64,000 bases of DNA, taken from contig JAKSNC010000002.1 in assembly GCA_024400195.1 (NCBI GenBank), forward strand, positions 1 through 64,000. Reading direction: 5' to 3'. The notes under the pieces were generated by a model that saw nothing but the letters and a program-made list of their open reading frames with translations, did not search any database and was not told where the DNA came from. The position numbers and the translations under genes were made by a program. Below, in pieces: positions 1 to 8,229 of this stretch. This DNA is from Bacteroidales bacterium (lineage in GTDB: Bacteria; Bacteroidota; Bacteroidia; Bacteroidales; F082). Positions within the stretch are counted from its first letter, which is position 1, and each line of letters begins with the position of its first letter.

Positions 1-53
<53 letters not shown>

Positions 54-106
54 AAGACAAAATGTCACATTATCCCTTGGCACAACTTTTGAAAAAACCG
101 CCGCCG

Positions 107-114
107 TATCTTTG
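107..114 (+). promoter_or_regulatory. Putative promoter -7 box for htpG
   Basis: TATCTTTG matches the Bacteroidota -7 consensus TAnnTTTG and lies 24 bases before the htpG start. A TTTG at 88-91 is closer than the usual -33 spacing, so the upstream box is uncertain. Confidence 0.5.
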
Positions 115-138
115 AATTAACAATTAAAAACTTATATC

Positions 139-2037
139 ATGAAAAACGGTTCTATCGGGGTGAAAACGGAAAACATATTCCCCGTAATCAAAAAATTTCT
201 GTATTCTGAAAATGAAATATTCCTTCGCGAGATAATCAGCAATGCTGTCGATGCAACATTGAAACTCAAGACATTGGCAACTGCCGGAGAATTTAACGGC
301 GAAATCGGCGACACGACTATCAAAATCAAAATAGACAAGGATAAGAAGACCCTGACCATCAGCGACCGAGGCATCGGAATGACATCAGAAGAAGTCGATA
401 AATACATCAACCAGATAGCTTTTTCAGGTGCTGAAGACTTCATAAACAAATTCAAAGACAAAGGTGATTCAGCAAATATAATAGGACATTTCGGACTCGG
501 TTTCTACTCGTCGTTTATGGTGTCTGACAAAGTGTCCCTCATCTCGAAGTCGTGCAGACAAAATGCTGACGAACAAGGCGTCATCTGGGAATGCGACGGC
601 AACCCTGAATATACTATGACCGAAATTCCCAAAGGCGACCGCGGTACAGACGTAATTCTCTATATTTCAGACGACTGTGCCGACTTCCTCGACGAAGGCA
701 AAATACGCGGTCTGCTTGAAAAATACTGCAAATTCATGCCCGTGCCTGTACAGTTCGGGACTAAGAAAGTCGAAGAACCCGTTGAAGATGAAAAAACAGC
801 AGACAAAGACAAGAAGACGAAAACCGTCGAAAAGCCATGGATAATCAACGAAACGGCACCTCTCTGGAAAAAAACGCCGTCTTCTATTGAAGAAAAGGAA
901 TATGACGACTTCTATCACGTGCTCTACCCAATGAACTTCGACACTCCTCTCTTCCATATCCACCTCAACGTCGAATATCCGTTCAACCTGACGGGAATTC
1001 TTTATTTCCCGAAGATAAAGAACAAATACGAATTTCAGCGCAACAAGATACAGCTCTACTGCAACGAAGTCTTTGTGACCGACAGCGTCGAAGGCATACT
1101 TCCCGAATTTCTGACACTGCTTCACGGCGTCGTCGATTCGCCAGACATCCCGCTCAACGTAAGCCGCTCCTTCCTACAAAACGACCAAGACGTTAAAAAG
1201 ATTTCAGGCTATATCACAAAAAAAGTGGCCGAGAAACTTGAGGAAATGTTTAAAAACGACCGCGCCGACTTCGAGAAGAAATGGGACGACATCAAAGTCT
1301 TCATCGAATATGGCATGATAACCGACGAAAAATTCTGGGAACGCGCCGAAAAATTCGCACTTCTCAAAGACACCGACGGGAAATACTATACTATTGAAGA
1401 ATATCGCAAGTCCATTGAAGAAAAACAGACCGACAAGAACAAACGCGTGATTTACCTTTACGCGACAGATACTGACACACAATATCCGAACATCGAAAAT
1501 GCAAAATCTCACGGTTATAACGTCCTCATGATGGACGGCATCTTAGACACGCACTTCATTAGTAACTTCGAACAGAAAAACGAGAACACCGGTTTTGCGA
1601 GAGTCGATTCGGACAGCATCAGCAAACTCATCGAAAAAGATGACGATAAAAAGGAATCCAAACTCGACGACAAACAAAAAGAACTGATTAAAAAGACGTT
1701 TGAAGACGTTATCGACAAATCGCGCTTCACCGTCGTCATAAGCCAAACCGGAGAAGACGCGACACCTGTCGAACTCACCCAAAGCGAGTGGATGCGTCGC
1801 ATGAAGGATATGAGCGTCATGGGCGGCGGAATGTCGATGTGGGGCGATATGCCTGAAAACTACAACATCCTCGTCAACGAAGACAACTCCATCATATCAG
1901 AACTTATCGACAAAGACGAAGAGACACGAAAGAAAACCGCCACACAACTTTACGACCTCGCGAGACTGTCGAAAGGCCTGCTGAAAGGAAAGGAACTCGA
2001 CGACTTCATCAGAAGAAGTCTTGAAAAACTTGTATAA
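139..2037 (+). CDS. htpG: Molecular chaperone HtpG (Hsp90)
   Basis: ATP-dependent cytosolic chaperone of the Hsp90 family. The N-terminal GHKL ATPase domain is clear: a helix with E31 and N35, DRGIGM around residues 76-81, and the GHFGLGFYS lid motif near 116-124. The middle domain follows, and the C-terminal dimerisation region has the Met-rich stretch around residue 553 (MRRMKDMSVMGGG). A charged Lys/Asp/Glu linker near 215-230 separates the N and middle domains. The 632 residues match the normal bacterial length. It stands alone, with a promoter box before it and a hairpin terminator after it. Confidence 0.96.
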   Translation: MKNGSIGVKTENIFPVIKKFLYSENEIFLREIISNAVDATLKLKTLATAGEFNGEIGDTTIKIKIDKDKKTLTISDRGIGMTSEEVDKYINQIAFSGAEDFINKFKDKGDSANIIGHFGLGFYSSFMVSDKVSLISKSCRQNADEQGVIWECDGNPEYTMTEIPKGDRGTDVILYISDDCADFLDEGKIRGLLEKYCKFMPVPVQFGTKKVEEPVEDEKTADKDKKTKTVEKPWIINETAPLWKKTPSSIEEKEYDDFYHVLYPMNFDTPLFHIHLNVEYPFNLTGILYFPKIKNKYEFQRNKIQLYCNEVFVTDSVEGILPEFLTLLHGVVDSPDIPLNVSRSFLQNDQDVKKISGYITKKVAEKLEEMFKNDRADFEKKWDDIKVFIEYGMITDEKFWERAEKFALLKDTDGKYYTIEEYRKSIEEKQTDKNKRVIYLYATDTDTQYPNIENAKSHGYNVLMMDGILDTHFISNFEQKNENTGFARVDSDSISKLIEKDDDKKESKLDDKQKELIKKTFEDVIDKSRFTVVISQTGEDATPVELTQSEWMRRMKDMSVMGGGMSMWGDMPENYNILVNEDNSIISELIDKDEETRKKTATQLYDLARLSKGLLKGKELDDFIRRSLEKLV

Positions 2038-2063
2038 CAAAAGGTTAATTCTACAAACGTTGG

Positions 2064-2105
2064 TCACCTTACGATGTCTTATGTACAGCGTAAGGTGATT
2101 TTTGT
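2064..2105 (+). terminator. Rho-independent terminator after htpG
   Basis: Arms TCACCTTACG (2064-2073) and CGTAAGGTGA (2089-2098) pair perfectly around a 15-base loop. A T-rich tail follows. Confidence 0.8.
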
Positions 2106-2156
2106 TTACGATATTTATGTTTGTCCGTTTGACTTAAAACCAACAAATATTTTTTA

Positions 2157-2164
2157 TATATTTG
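2157..2164 (+). promoter_or_regulatory. Putative promoter -7 box for the LemA-like/ftsE pair
   Basis: TATATTTG fits TAnnTTTG, 19 bases before the start codon at 2184. TTTG at 2128-2131 could be the -33 box, with a 25-base gap. Confidence 0.5.
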
Positions 2165-2183
2165 CGCCGCAAATACTCATTCT

Positions 2184-2747
2184 ATGAATTTTATGAAAAG
2201 AAAGATAGGTGCCGTCGTCATTGCCGTTGTGCTGATTGTGGCTTATTGTGTGATCTCAACTTATTTGTCTATTTCCGATAAAGAGAATTTGGTTTACACC
2301 TTATGGGGCGACGTGGAACGTACATGTTTCGAGAAAGTACGTGCCATCAACGACATCATCATCACCACGAAGGAACTGCCGCACAACGACAATAAACTCG
2401 TCGATTTAAAGAAGCAGCTTGATGAGAGCATCAAATGCATTATCGGTGCAAGCGAACTGACAGACGAAAGCTTTGCAAAATTCACAAATTCGCAAGAAGC
2501 AGTCAATGTTGCACTTCATGACTATATGGATGGCGAATCATGGTACACATCTCCAGAAATAAAGACAAAGAGAGAAATGATAAACAGATTCGACAACCGT
2601 CTTTTAATTGAAGTAGAAGCCTACAACAACAGCGCAAAAGACTTTAACGCCTACATTTCGCGCATTCGTCACAAATACATTGCCCGTTTGGGTGATTTCA
2701 AACCGAAATTCTTCATCGAATCGTCAAACGACACAATCGTTAAATAG
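2184..2747 (+). CDS. LemA-like membrane-anchored protein
   Basis: A 187-residue protein with one N-terminal membrane segment (about residues 5-28) followed by a helical domain. The C-terminal region (FDNRLLIEVEAYNNSAKDFN, then GDFKPKFFIE) resembles the LemA family ending, where a YN-x-YN pattern is followed by a GFKP-like turn. The usual LemA opening is less clear, so this is a divergent member. Expected topology is N-terminus in the membrane with the helical bundle outside the cytoplasm. The function of LemA is not established. It lies 2 bases before an FtsE-type ATPase gene, so the two are probably co-transcribed. A second ATG lies three codons downstream. Confidence 0.6.
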   Translation: MNFMKRKIGAVVIAVVLIVAYCVISTYLSISDKENLVYTLWGDVERTCFEKVRAINDIIITTKELPHNDNKLVDLKKQLDESIKCIIGASELTDESFAKFTNSQEAVNVALHDYMDGESWYTSPEIKTKREMINRFDNRLLIEVEAYNNSAKDFNAYISRIRHKYIARLGDFKPKFFIESSNDTIVK

Positions 2748-2749
2748 AC

Positions 2750-3436
2750 ATGACAAACGAAACGCTCATCAAACTTGACAATGCGCAGATTTCTCAACTC
2801 GGCAAGCGGGTACTGCGCGATGTGTGTTTTGAAATAACCAACGGCGAATTTGTATATCTCATAGGACGCACCGGAAGCGGGAAGTCATCACTGCTCAAGA
2901 CTCTCTACGCCGACATTCCACTCGGCGGCGGCAATGCCGAAATCGTCGGTTTCGACCTTTCTTCAATGAGAAAAAAAGACATTCCGTTCCTAAGGAGAAA
3001 AATAGGTATCGTTTTTCAAGATTTCCAACTCCTTTACGACGTATCAGTCGAAGAAAACCTCGCGTTCGTGCTGAGAGCCACTGGATGGAACGACAACGAC
3101 AAAATAGCCGCCAGAATAGCCGAGGTCCTCAACCTCGTCGGACTTCAGGATAAAATAAAGGAAATGCCGTATCGTCTTTCGGGCGGAGAACAGCAGAGAG
3201 TAGCCGTTGCACGCGCCCTGCTCAACGACCCGATGCTCATTCTCGCCGACGAGCCGACAGGCAACCTCGACCCCGAAACAACCAACGACATCATGAGGCT
3301 CCTAATAAAAATAAAGGAGAAAGGCAAAGCCGTTTTCATGGCTACACACAACTACAACATCATACACAAATATCCGTCACGAATAATAAACTGCACCGAC
3401 GGAATCGTGATATGCTCAACAAACAGCACTAATTAA
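2750..3436 (+). CDS. ftsE: FtsE-type ABC transporter ATP-binding protein
   Basis: A single ABC ATPase domain of 228 residues. It has Walker A GRTGSGKS (39-46), a Q-loop glutamine at 90, the signature LSGGEQQRV (143-151), Walker B LILADEP (163-169) and a switch histidine in THNYN. The length and the DEPTGNLDP segment fit FtsE/LolD-type ATPases. FtsE works with FtsX to control peptidoglycan hydrolases at the septum. No FtsX-like permease is adjacent here, so the FtsE assignment rests on sequence style and LolD remains possible. Its 3' end overlaps the convergent glycosyltransferase gene by 21 bases. Confidence 0.75.
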   Translation: MTNETLIKLDNAQISQLGKRVLRDVCFEITNGEFVYLIGRTGSGKSSLLKTLYADIPLGGGNAEIVGFDLSSMRKKDIPFLRRKIGIVFQDFQLLYDVSVEENLAFVLRATGWNDNDKIAARIAEVLNLVGLQDKIKEMPYRLSGGEQQRVAVARALLNDPMLILADEPTGNLDPETTNDIMRLLIKIKEKGKAVFMATHNYNIIHKYPSRIINCTDGIVICSTNSTN

Positions 3437-4528
3437 ATCGTTGATTATCTGCTTATTATCACAAAAAGCACTCATAATTTCCCTCCTTTTTGAAATCATC
3501 TCCAAAGAAAGATTCTCGTTCATGAGAGTTAGACATCTCTCTCGCAACGATTTTGCGTCGTTTCGTATCTCACAAGCCTCGGCCAGCCCGGTTCCAACAA
3601 CCATAGCTTCGTTGACGAGACAATGACGGCCGTTGTAAAGAGCATTCAAAAGCTTTAGCTTCAAACCGGTATCTTGAGCCGTGACGAGAAGATTAACCTG
3701 AGCGTTTCTGACTAAACCCAGCATCTCTTCATCAGAAGGATTTGCAATAAGTTCGGTGTTTTCGCGTCTATCGACCTTATCATAAAGACATTTCGGAGGA
3801 TTCAGGCCCGCTATTTTCAACTTCACGGCATCGTCGGGAAAGATTTCATCAAGGATGAAGCAGACAGCATTGAGATTTTCGACCACATCAAGGCGACCGT
3901 GATAAAGGACATAGTCGCCGTGACCCTCGGATGGTACAACTTCGGGGAAGGCACTAAGCGGAGGCACAAGGCTTACATTGTCATAACGTGATGAAAAATA
4001 ATCGTAATCCTTCTTCGTGATGCACAAAATGCCGGAAGCGCGTTGAAGCACATTTTCATATTTCTTCAGTCTTTTCGACTCCAACCAGAAAAACGACTTT
4101 TTAAAGATATTCTTCTCAACTTTGGCAAGTTCGGAATAATAATCATGCTCGACATTATGCGCACGGACGAAAATTCGGCGGTTCGATACTTTTTCAAGCA
4201 CCGAACAACAATGCAGACCTTCAAGAAGAATCGGATAATCGTCTTTTGACAGATTTTCAATCAGTTCGCGACAATCACGCGATGTCACAATATACGGGCG
4301 CATCGACAACTGACGCAAAAACGACACGTCGCGACGATAATAATTCACCGACCAACACATTTTCTCCAAGCATTCAGACGGCTTTCTGTCGTCATACTGG
4401 AAACAGTGCAGATGTATCTTCAAGCCATTCTCGGCAAGTGCCTTGACACGGAAAAAGACATCTATCACGCCGCCATAATCAGCAGGAAAAGGAATTGCAA
4501 ACGATACTATGTGAATATGCTGTGACAT
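3416..4528 (-). CDS. Glycosyltransferase (GT-B fold, group 1 like)
   Basis: A 370-residue protein with the N-terminal pattern of GT4-type enzymes: a hydrophobic strand followed by PADYGGVIDVFFRVKALAENG, where the glycine-rich loop follows strand 1. The C-terminal half has a VLYHGRLDVVENL segment and an SDEEMLGLVRNAQVNLLVT segment, typical of the nucleotide-sugar-binding half. It probably transfers a sugar from a nucleotide donor during surface polysaccharide or glycan synthesis; donor and acceptor cannot be read. Its start codon overlaps the stop of the upstream glycosyltransferase by one base (TAATG), so they form a coupled pair. Confidence 0.8.
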   Translation of the reverse strand: MSQHIHIVSFAIPFPADYGGVIDVFFRVKALAENGLKIHLHCFQYDDRKPSECLEKMCWSVNYYRRDVSFLRQLSMRPYIVTSRDCRELIENLSKDDYPILLEGLHCCSVLEKVSNRRIFVRAHNVEHDYYSELAKVEKNIFKKSFFWLESKRLKKYENVLQRASGILCITKKDYDYFSSRYDNVSLVPPLSAFPEVVPSEGHGDYVLYHGRLDVVENLNAVCFILDEIFPDDAVKLKIAGLNPPKCLYDKVDRRENTELIANPSDEEMLGLVRNAQVNLLVTAQDTGLKLKLLNALYNGRHCLVNEAMVVGTGLAEACEIRNDAKSLRERCLTLMNENLSLEMISKRREIMSAFCDNKQIINDLISAVC

Positions 4529-5652
4529 TATTTATTCTTCAAATACCTTCTATATATAGACAATGAGACATTCTGCTCGTTTTCCCAACAGAGTTCGTCT
4601 GCGGCTTTTTTCAGGTTATCCTTCCATTTCAAATAGCGGTTTCTATCGTCGATAGCACTGCGAACAGCATCGGCTATGGCCTTAGGTTCATGGCTGTCTA
4701 TAAATGTTCCGACATCATATTCCGTTATAATGCGCTCTATTTCAGGCAGATGTGATGCCACTACGGGAATATTTGCCTGTATATAGTCGAATAATTTATT
4801 GGGAAGGCTAAAACGATAGTTGAGGTTGGTGTCCTTGTCGAGAGTGAGTCCCAGATCCGCGAGTTGCGTTATAGACATCATCTTCTTATACGGCATTCTC
4901 GGGAAGAAACGTACTTTCTCATCAAGTCCGTAGTCTGTCACCATTTTTCTCAAAACGGGAATGACATCGCCTCCGCCGACGATAAGCAGAATGCAGTCGT
5001 CAAGCAGGCGCATCGCTTCTACAAGTTCCTCGGAGCCGCGGTGTATATTGATTCCCGAGCCTTGCAGGATAAGAATGTGTTTATCTTCGGGAAGCCCCAA
5101 AGAAGCCTTGTCCGCAACATCCGGAAGTGCTGCCTTCAACGGTATATTTCTCACGACATGGACTTCTATTCCGTATTTTTTTCTGAACAAATCGGCTATA
5201 GACTCGTTAACGGTTATCATCTCCTTCATCTTCGGGAGGACAAACTCTTCGATACGCCGCCATGTCTTTTGAACAAAAGGCCTCCCAACGATTTCAGGAA
5301 CCTCGGTAAAATACTCGTGGCTGTCGTAAATGAGTCCGATTTTCTTCAATTTTGAAATAAAAAAGTTAGGAAGAAGAGTATCCAAATCATTGGAAAGGAG
5401 ACAATCGGCGCGATGAAAGAGAAGGAAAACGAAAAGCCTGATATTAAACTCGGCGTAAAACAACGGACCTTTCTCGAAAATCAGTTTCATACGCTTGCAG
5501 ACGTACGAACGCGCGTCCATCGGAGGGCTTTTCCGCTGACGACGCCCGACAAGAAGAACCTCAAAACCCGCCTTCTGCAAAGTCTGACACGACTTGGCAA
5601 CGCGCTGATCCGTAACAAGATCGTTAATAACCGATACTATTACCTTTTTCAT
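4528..5652 (-). CDS. Glycosyltransferase (GT4 family like)
   Basis: I chose the ATG at 5652, giving MKKVIVSVINDLVTDQRVAK and 374 residues, because GT4 enzymes normally open with this strand and DQRV segment. The longer open frame upstream has no family resemblance. The middle has a GLIYDSHEYFTE motif and the C-terminal half has LILQGSGINIHRGSEELVEAM and SLPNKLFDYIQANIPVVASHLPE, the donor-binding E-x7-E style region of glycosyltransferase group 1. It is co-transcribed and translationally coupled with the downstream glycosyltransferase. Substrate is unknown; a role in cell-surface glycan assembly is inferred from the pairing. Confidence 0.82.
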   Translation of the reverse strand: MKKVIVSVINDLVTDQRVAKSCQTLQKAGFEVLLVGRRQRKSPPMDARSYVCKRMKLIFEKGPLFYAEFNIRLFVFLLFHRADCLLSNDLDTLLPNFFISKLKKIGLIYDSHEYFTEVPEIVGRPFVQKTWRRIEEFVLPKMKEMITVNESIADLFRKKYGIEVHVVRNIPLKAALPDVADKASLGLPEDKHILILQGSGINIHRGSEELVEAMRLLDDCILLIVGGGDVIPVLRKMVTDYGLDEKVRFFPRMPYKKMMSITQLADLGLTLDKDTNLNYRFSLPNKLFDYIQANIPVVASHLPEIERIITEYDVGTFIDSHEPKAIADAVRSAIDDRNRYLKWKDNLKKAADELCWENEQNVSLSIYRRYLKNK

Positions 5653-5770
5653 TTTAACACAAAGTCGTTGAGACTTAATTTGTTTATCCGGAGACGAATG
5701 TACAACGACTTCCGAACTCCAAACAATTGTTAAAATTACAGAAAAAACCTTATATCTCGTCAAAAATGTT

Positions 5771-5778
5771 TAATTTTG
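5771..5778 (+). promoter_or_regulatory. Putative promoter -7 box for murB
   Basis: TAATTTTG fits TAnnTTTG and ends 16 bases before the murB ATG at 5795. No clear -33 TTTG is seen. Confidence 0.4.
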
Positions 5779-5794
5779 AAGAAAATTAGTTGTG

Positions 5795-6802
5795 ATGGCT
5801 TTTTCTCTAAAAAAATACAACACATTTGGGTTAGATGCCTTTGCGAGACAGTTCATGGAGATTGAATCGGAAGACATTTTCTCTGAGCTCATTGGAAATG
5901 AAGGTTATAAGCAAAGCAGGAAATTCATTATCGGAGGCGGGAGTAATGTCTTTTTCGAAAACGGTCATTTTGACGGGATAATTCTCCATCCCGTTATGAA
6001 AGGCATAGAAATCATTGATACTGAAGATAACGACGTGATTATCAGATGTGCGGCGGGTGAAAACTGGAAAGATTTCGTCGATATGACCGTCGCCCGCGGT
6101 TGGTACGGACTTGAAAACCTGAGTGATATTCCAGGCAATGTCGGGGCGGCTCCGGTTCAAAACGTCGGAGCATACGGAATAGAGGCCAAAGACTGTATAT
6201 CAAAAGTTTATGCTATAAACATCGAAAACGGCGAAAAAAAATGCTTCAAAAAGCCGGAATGTGAGTTCGGCTATCGTACAAGCATTTTCAAAAACGCCGC
6301 CATGCAAAACTTGCTGATTTATTCCGTCGAGTTCATTTTGAAGAAAAATTCGACTTTGCATCTCGACTACGGCAACATACGCTCGTATCTTTCAGAAAAA
6401 AACATTCTCAATCCGACAATCAGTGATGTCGCTCAAGCCGTCAAGGACATTCGCGCGTCCAAACTGCCGCAGGTAGGTATCGTTGGCAGTGCGGGAAGTT
6501 TTTTCAAGAACGCCGTCGTTCCGAAAGCAAAATACGGACAACTCAAAGACGAATATCCTGAAATGCCTGGTTTTGAAGGAGAAAACGGTTATGTAAAAAT
6601 TCCGACGGGATGGCTGATAGAAAAAGCGGGGCTGAAAGGCTACAGAGACGGAGATGCCGGCGTTTGGAGCAAACAGGCCCTTATCCTCGTAAACCACGGA
6701 ACGGCAACGGGAACAGATATAAAAAGAGTTATGCAGAAAGTCATTTCAGAAGTAGAAGACAAATTCGGAATAAAAATCGAACCCGAAGTCGTCATCGTTT
6801 AG
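5795..6802 (+). CDS. murB: UDP-N-acetylenolpyruvoylglucosamine reductase MurB
   Basis: FAD enzyme that reduces UDP-N-acetylglucosamine-enolpyruvate to UDP-N-acetylmuramate in peptidoglycan synthesis. The FAD-binding region shows GGGSNVFFENGHFDGIILHP and LSDIPGNVGAAPVQNVGAYG; the proton-donor serine lies in GSAGSFFKN; the protein closes with a conserved glutamate segment (EPEVVIV). About 335 residues, matching E. coli-type (type I) MurB. The frame can also start at a GTG one codon upstream (5792); the ATG is preferred. It ends 12 bases from the convergent MerR gene. Confidence 0.95.
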   Translation: MAFSLKKYNTFGLDAFARQFMEIESEDIFSELIGNEGYKQSRKFIIGGGSNVFFENGHFDGIILHPVMKGIEIIDTEDNDVIIRCAAGENWKDFVDMTVARGWYGLENLSDIPGNVGAAPVQNVGAYGIEAKDCISKVYAINIENGEKKCFKKPECEFGYRTSIFKNAAMQNLLIYSVEFILKKNSTLHLDYGNIRSYLSEKNILNPTISDVAQAVKDIRASKLPQVGIVGSAGSFFKNAVVPKAKYGQLKDEYPEMPGFEGENGYVKIPTGWLIEKAGLKGYRDGDAGVWSKQALILVNHGTATGTDIKRVMQKVISEVEDKFGIKIEPEVVIV

Positions 6803-6814
6803 ACGACAAATCTT

Positions 6815-7162
6815 CTACGAATTTATATCAGCTTGTTTATCAGCAAGTTGTTTATCCAAATCGAGAAGAAATTTTTTAGTGGCGTTGAGTGTCATAATGA
6901 CGGAACTCTTGTCCTCCAGCTTATCGAATTTTTCTTTAATGACGTTTTTAGCCCCTTCTAAGGTATAGCCCTGCACTTTGACGAGCTGATAAATAACGTG
7001 AAGATAACGAATATCGCGCTCTGTAAACTTGCGGTTGCCCGTAGTGCTTTTGCGCGGACGCAGAACGGAAAATTCACTTTCCCAATAACGAATGAGCGAC
7101 GTGTTCACATTAAACATCTTCGCCACCTCACCTATGTTGTAGTATAATTTCTTTGTTTCCAT
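6815..7162 (-). CDS. MerR-family transcriptional regulator
   Basis: A 115-residue protein opening with the MerR winged helix-turn-helix: YYNIGEVAKMFNVNTSLIRYWE, followed by RKSTTGNRKFTERDIRYLHVIYQLVK, where the R-x-Y-W and RxFTxxDI features are typical. A helical dimerisation region follows. It has no cysteines or effector domain, so the ligand is unknown. The gene lies 2 bases after the M23 peptidase gene and is surely co-transcribed with it. A MerR-peptidase pair of this kind is seen in other Bacteroidota, but the target promoter cannot be inferred here. Confidence 0.88.
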   Translation of the reverse strand: METKKLYYNIGEVAKMFNVNTSLIRYWESEFSVLRPRKSTTGNRKFTERDIRYLHVIYQLVKVQGYTLEGAKNVIKEKFDKLEDKSSVIMTLNATKKFLLDLDKQLADKQADINS

Positions 7163-7164
7163 AG

Positions 7165-8133
7165 TTAATCCATTGTTTGTGAAGGCATTTGCGACAATTT
7201 CAGAATTTCTTCATATTCTTCGGGCGTTATATCGTTGAGGAAGAAATGTATCGGATTGACGGGCCTGCCGTTTTTTATCACTTCGTAATGTAAATGCGGG
7301 GCCGTTGATTTTCCGGAGTTTCCCATGAGAGCTATTTCCTGGCCCCTCCTGACTTTCTCCCCTACTTTCACTTCGGCTTTACTGATGTGCGCGTATCTCG
7401 TCTTATAGCCGAAGCCATGATCTATTAGGACGTGATTGCCGTAACCGACATCCGATTTGACCAATTTTTCAACAACGCCGTCGCCTGTGACATAAATAGG
7501 CGTTCCAATAGGTCCGCTGAAATCAAGGCCCGCGTGGAATTTCATGACCTTGTAAATCGGGTCTGTCCTGCGTCCGAAGCCAGAACTAAGCCTCATTATG
7601 TCTGAACCGCGCACCGGCATAATGGCCGGAATCGAGGAAAGCATCTCGCTCTTATTCATTATTAAGCCTACTATCGTGTCAAACGATTTCGACTGTATCA
7701 ACATCATTTTCGAAATCTTATCGACTCTGTCTGATATTGCTTCAACTCTCGCGGTACTTGCATATCCGCTCATTGCTAAGCGTTTACCCGTCCTCATGAT
7801 ATTCATTATCTCCTCTCGCGGCACCGGCTCCGACTCGAACATCACCCTGTAAATATTGTCATCACGCTCCCGCATATCGGTCAAAACGACATCCATCTCA
7901 TCAAGTTTGTCATTCAGAATATCATATTGAAACCGAAGATAGGCATTTTCCTTTTCCAACATCCTTTCCTTCGGCGAACCGAAAAAGGCCTCGACCAAGA
8001 CAAAAAACAGGAATCCGAAAATGCCCGCAGTTAGGAGAAATATCAAAAAACGCCAGATGCGCCTGCCAACGGAGGCCCGATATTCCTCAAACTTAAGCGT
8101 AGAGTCGTTAAATATGAACTTTTTTTTACCCAA
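7165..8133 (-). CDS. M23-family peptidoglycan peptidase
   Basis: A membrane-anchored zinc metallopeptidase of 322 residues. One membrane helix (about 29-50) follows a short cytoplasmic N-terminus; a coiled-coil stalk runs from about 55 to 150. The LytM/M23 domain has H200 and D204 (FHAGLDF) and H280-x-H282 (APHLHYE), all the expected zinc and catalytic residues. It probably trims peptidoglycan cross-links in the periplasm during growth or division. It shares an operon with the MerR gene and is divergent from alaS. Confidence 0.9.
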   Translation of the reverse strand: MGKKKFIFNDSTLKFEEYRASVGRRIWRFLIFLLTAGIFGFLFFVLVEAFFGSPKERMLEKENAYLRFQYDILNDKLDEMDVVLTDMRERDDNIYRVMFESEPVPREEIMNIMRTGKRLAMSGYASTARVEAISDRVDKISKMMLIQSKSFDTIVGLIMNKSEMLSSIPAIMPVRGSDIMRLSSGFGRRTDPIYKVMKFHAGLDFSGPIGTPIYVTGDGVVEKLVKSDVGYGNHVLIDHGFGYKTRYAHISKAEVKVGEKVRRGQEIALMGNSGKSTAPHLHYEVIKNGRPVNPIHFFLNDITPEEYEEILKLSQMPSQTMD

Positions 8134-8180
8134 AGTAAGAATTTATTCCTATTTTATTCCGCAAAAATAATAATTTAGAT

Positions 8181-8188
8181 TAAATTTG
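8181..8188 (+). promoter_or_regulatory. Putative promoter -7 box for alaS
   Basis: TAAATTTG fits TAnnTTTG, 41 bases before the alaS start, in the gap shared with the divergent peptidase gene. Confidence 0.4.
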
Positions 8189-8229
8189 CAGTCTTTTTAG
8201 AGTGAAAAAAATTAAAAAATATAATAACA

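Noticed and set aside
77..92. Sigma-54-like element TTGGCAC-N4-TTTGA before htpG
   Set aside because: The invariant GC of the -12 box reads GA, and a good TAnnTTTG box lies closer to the start codon.
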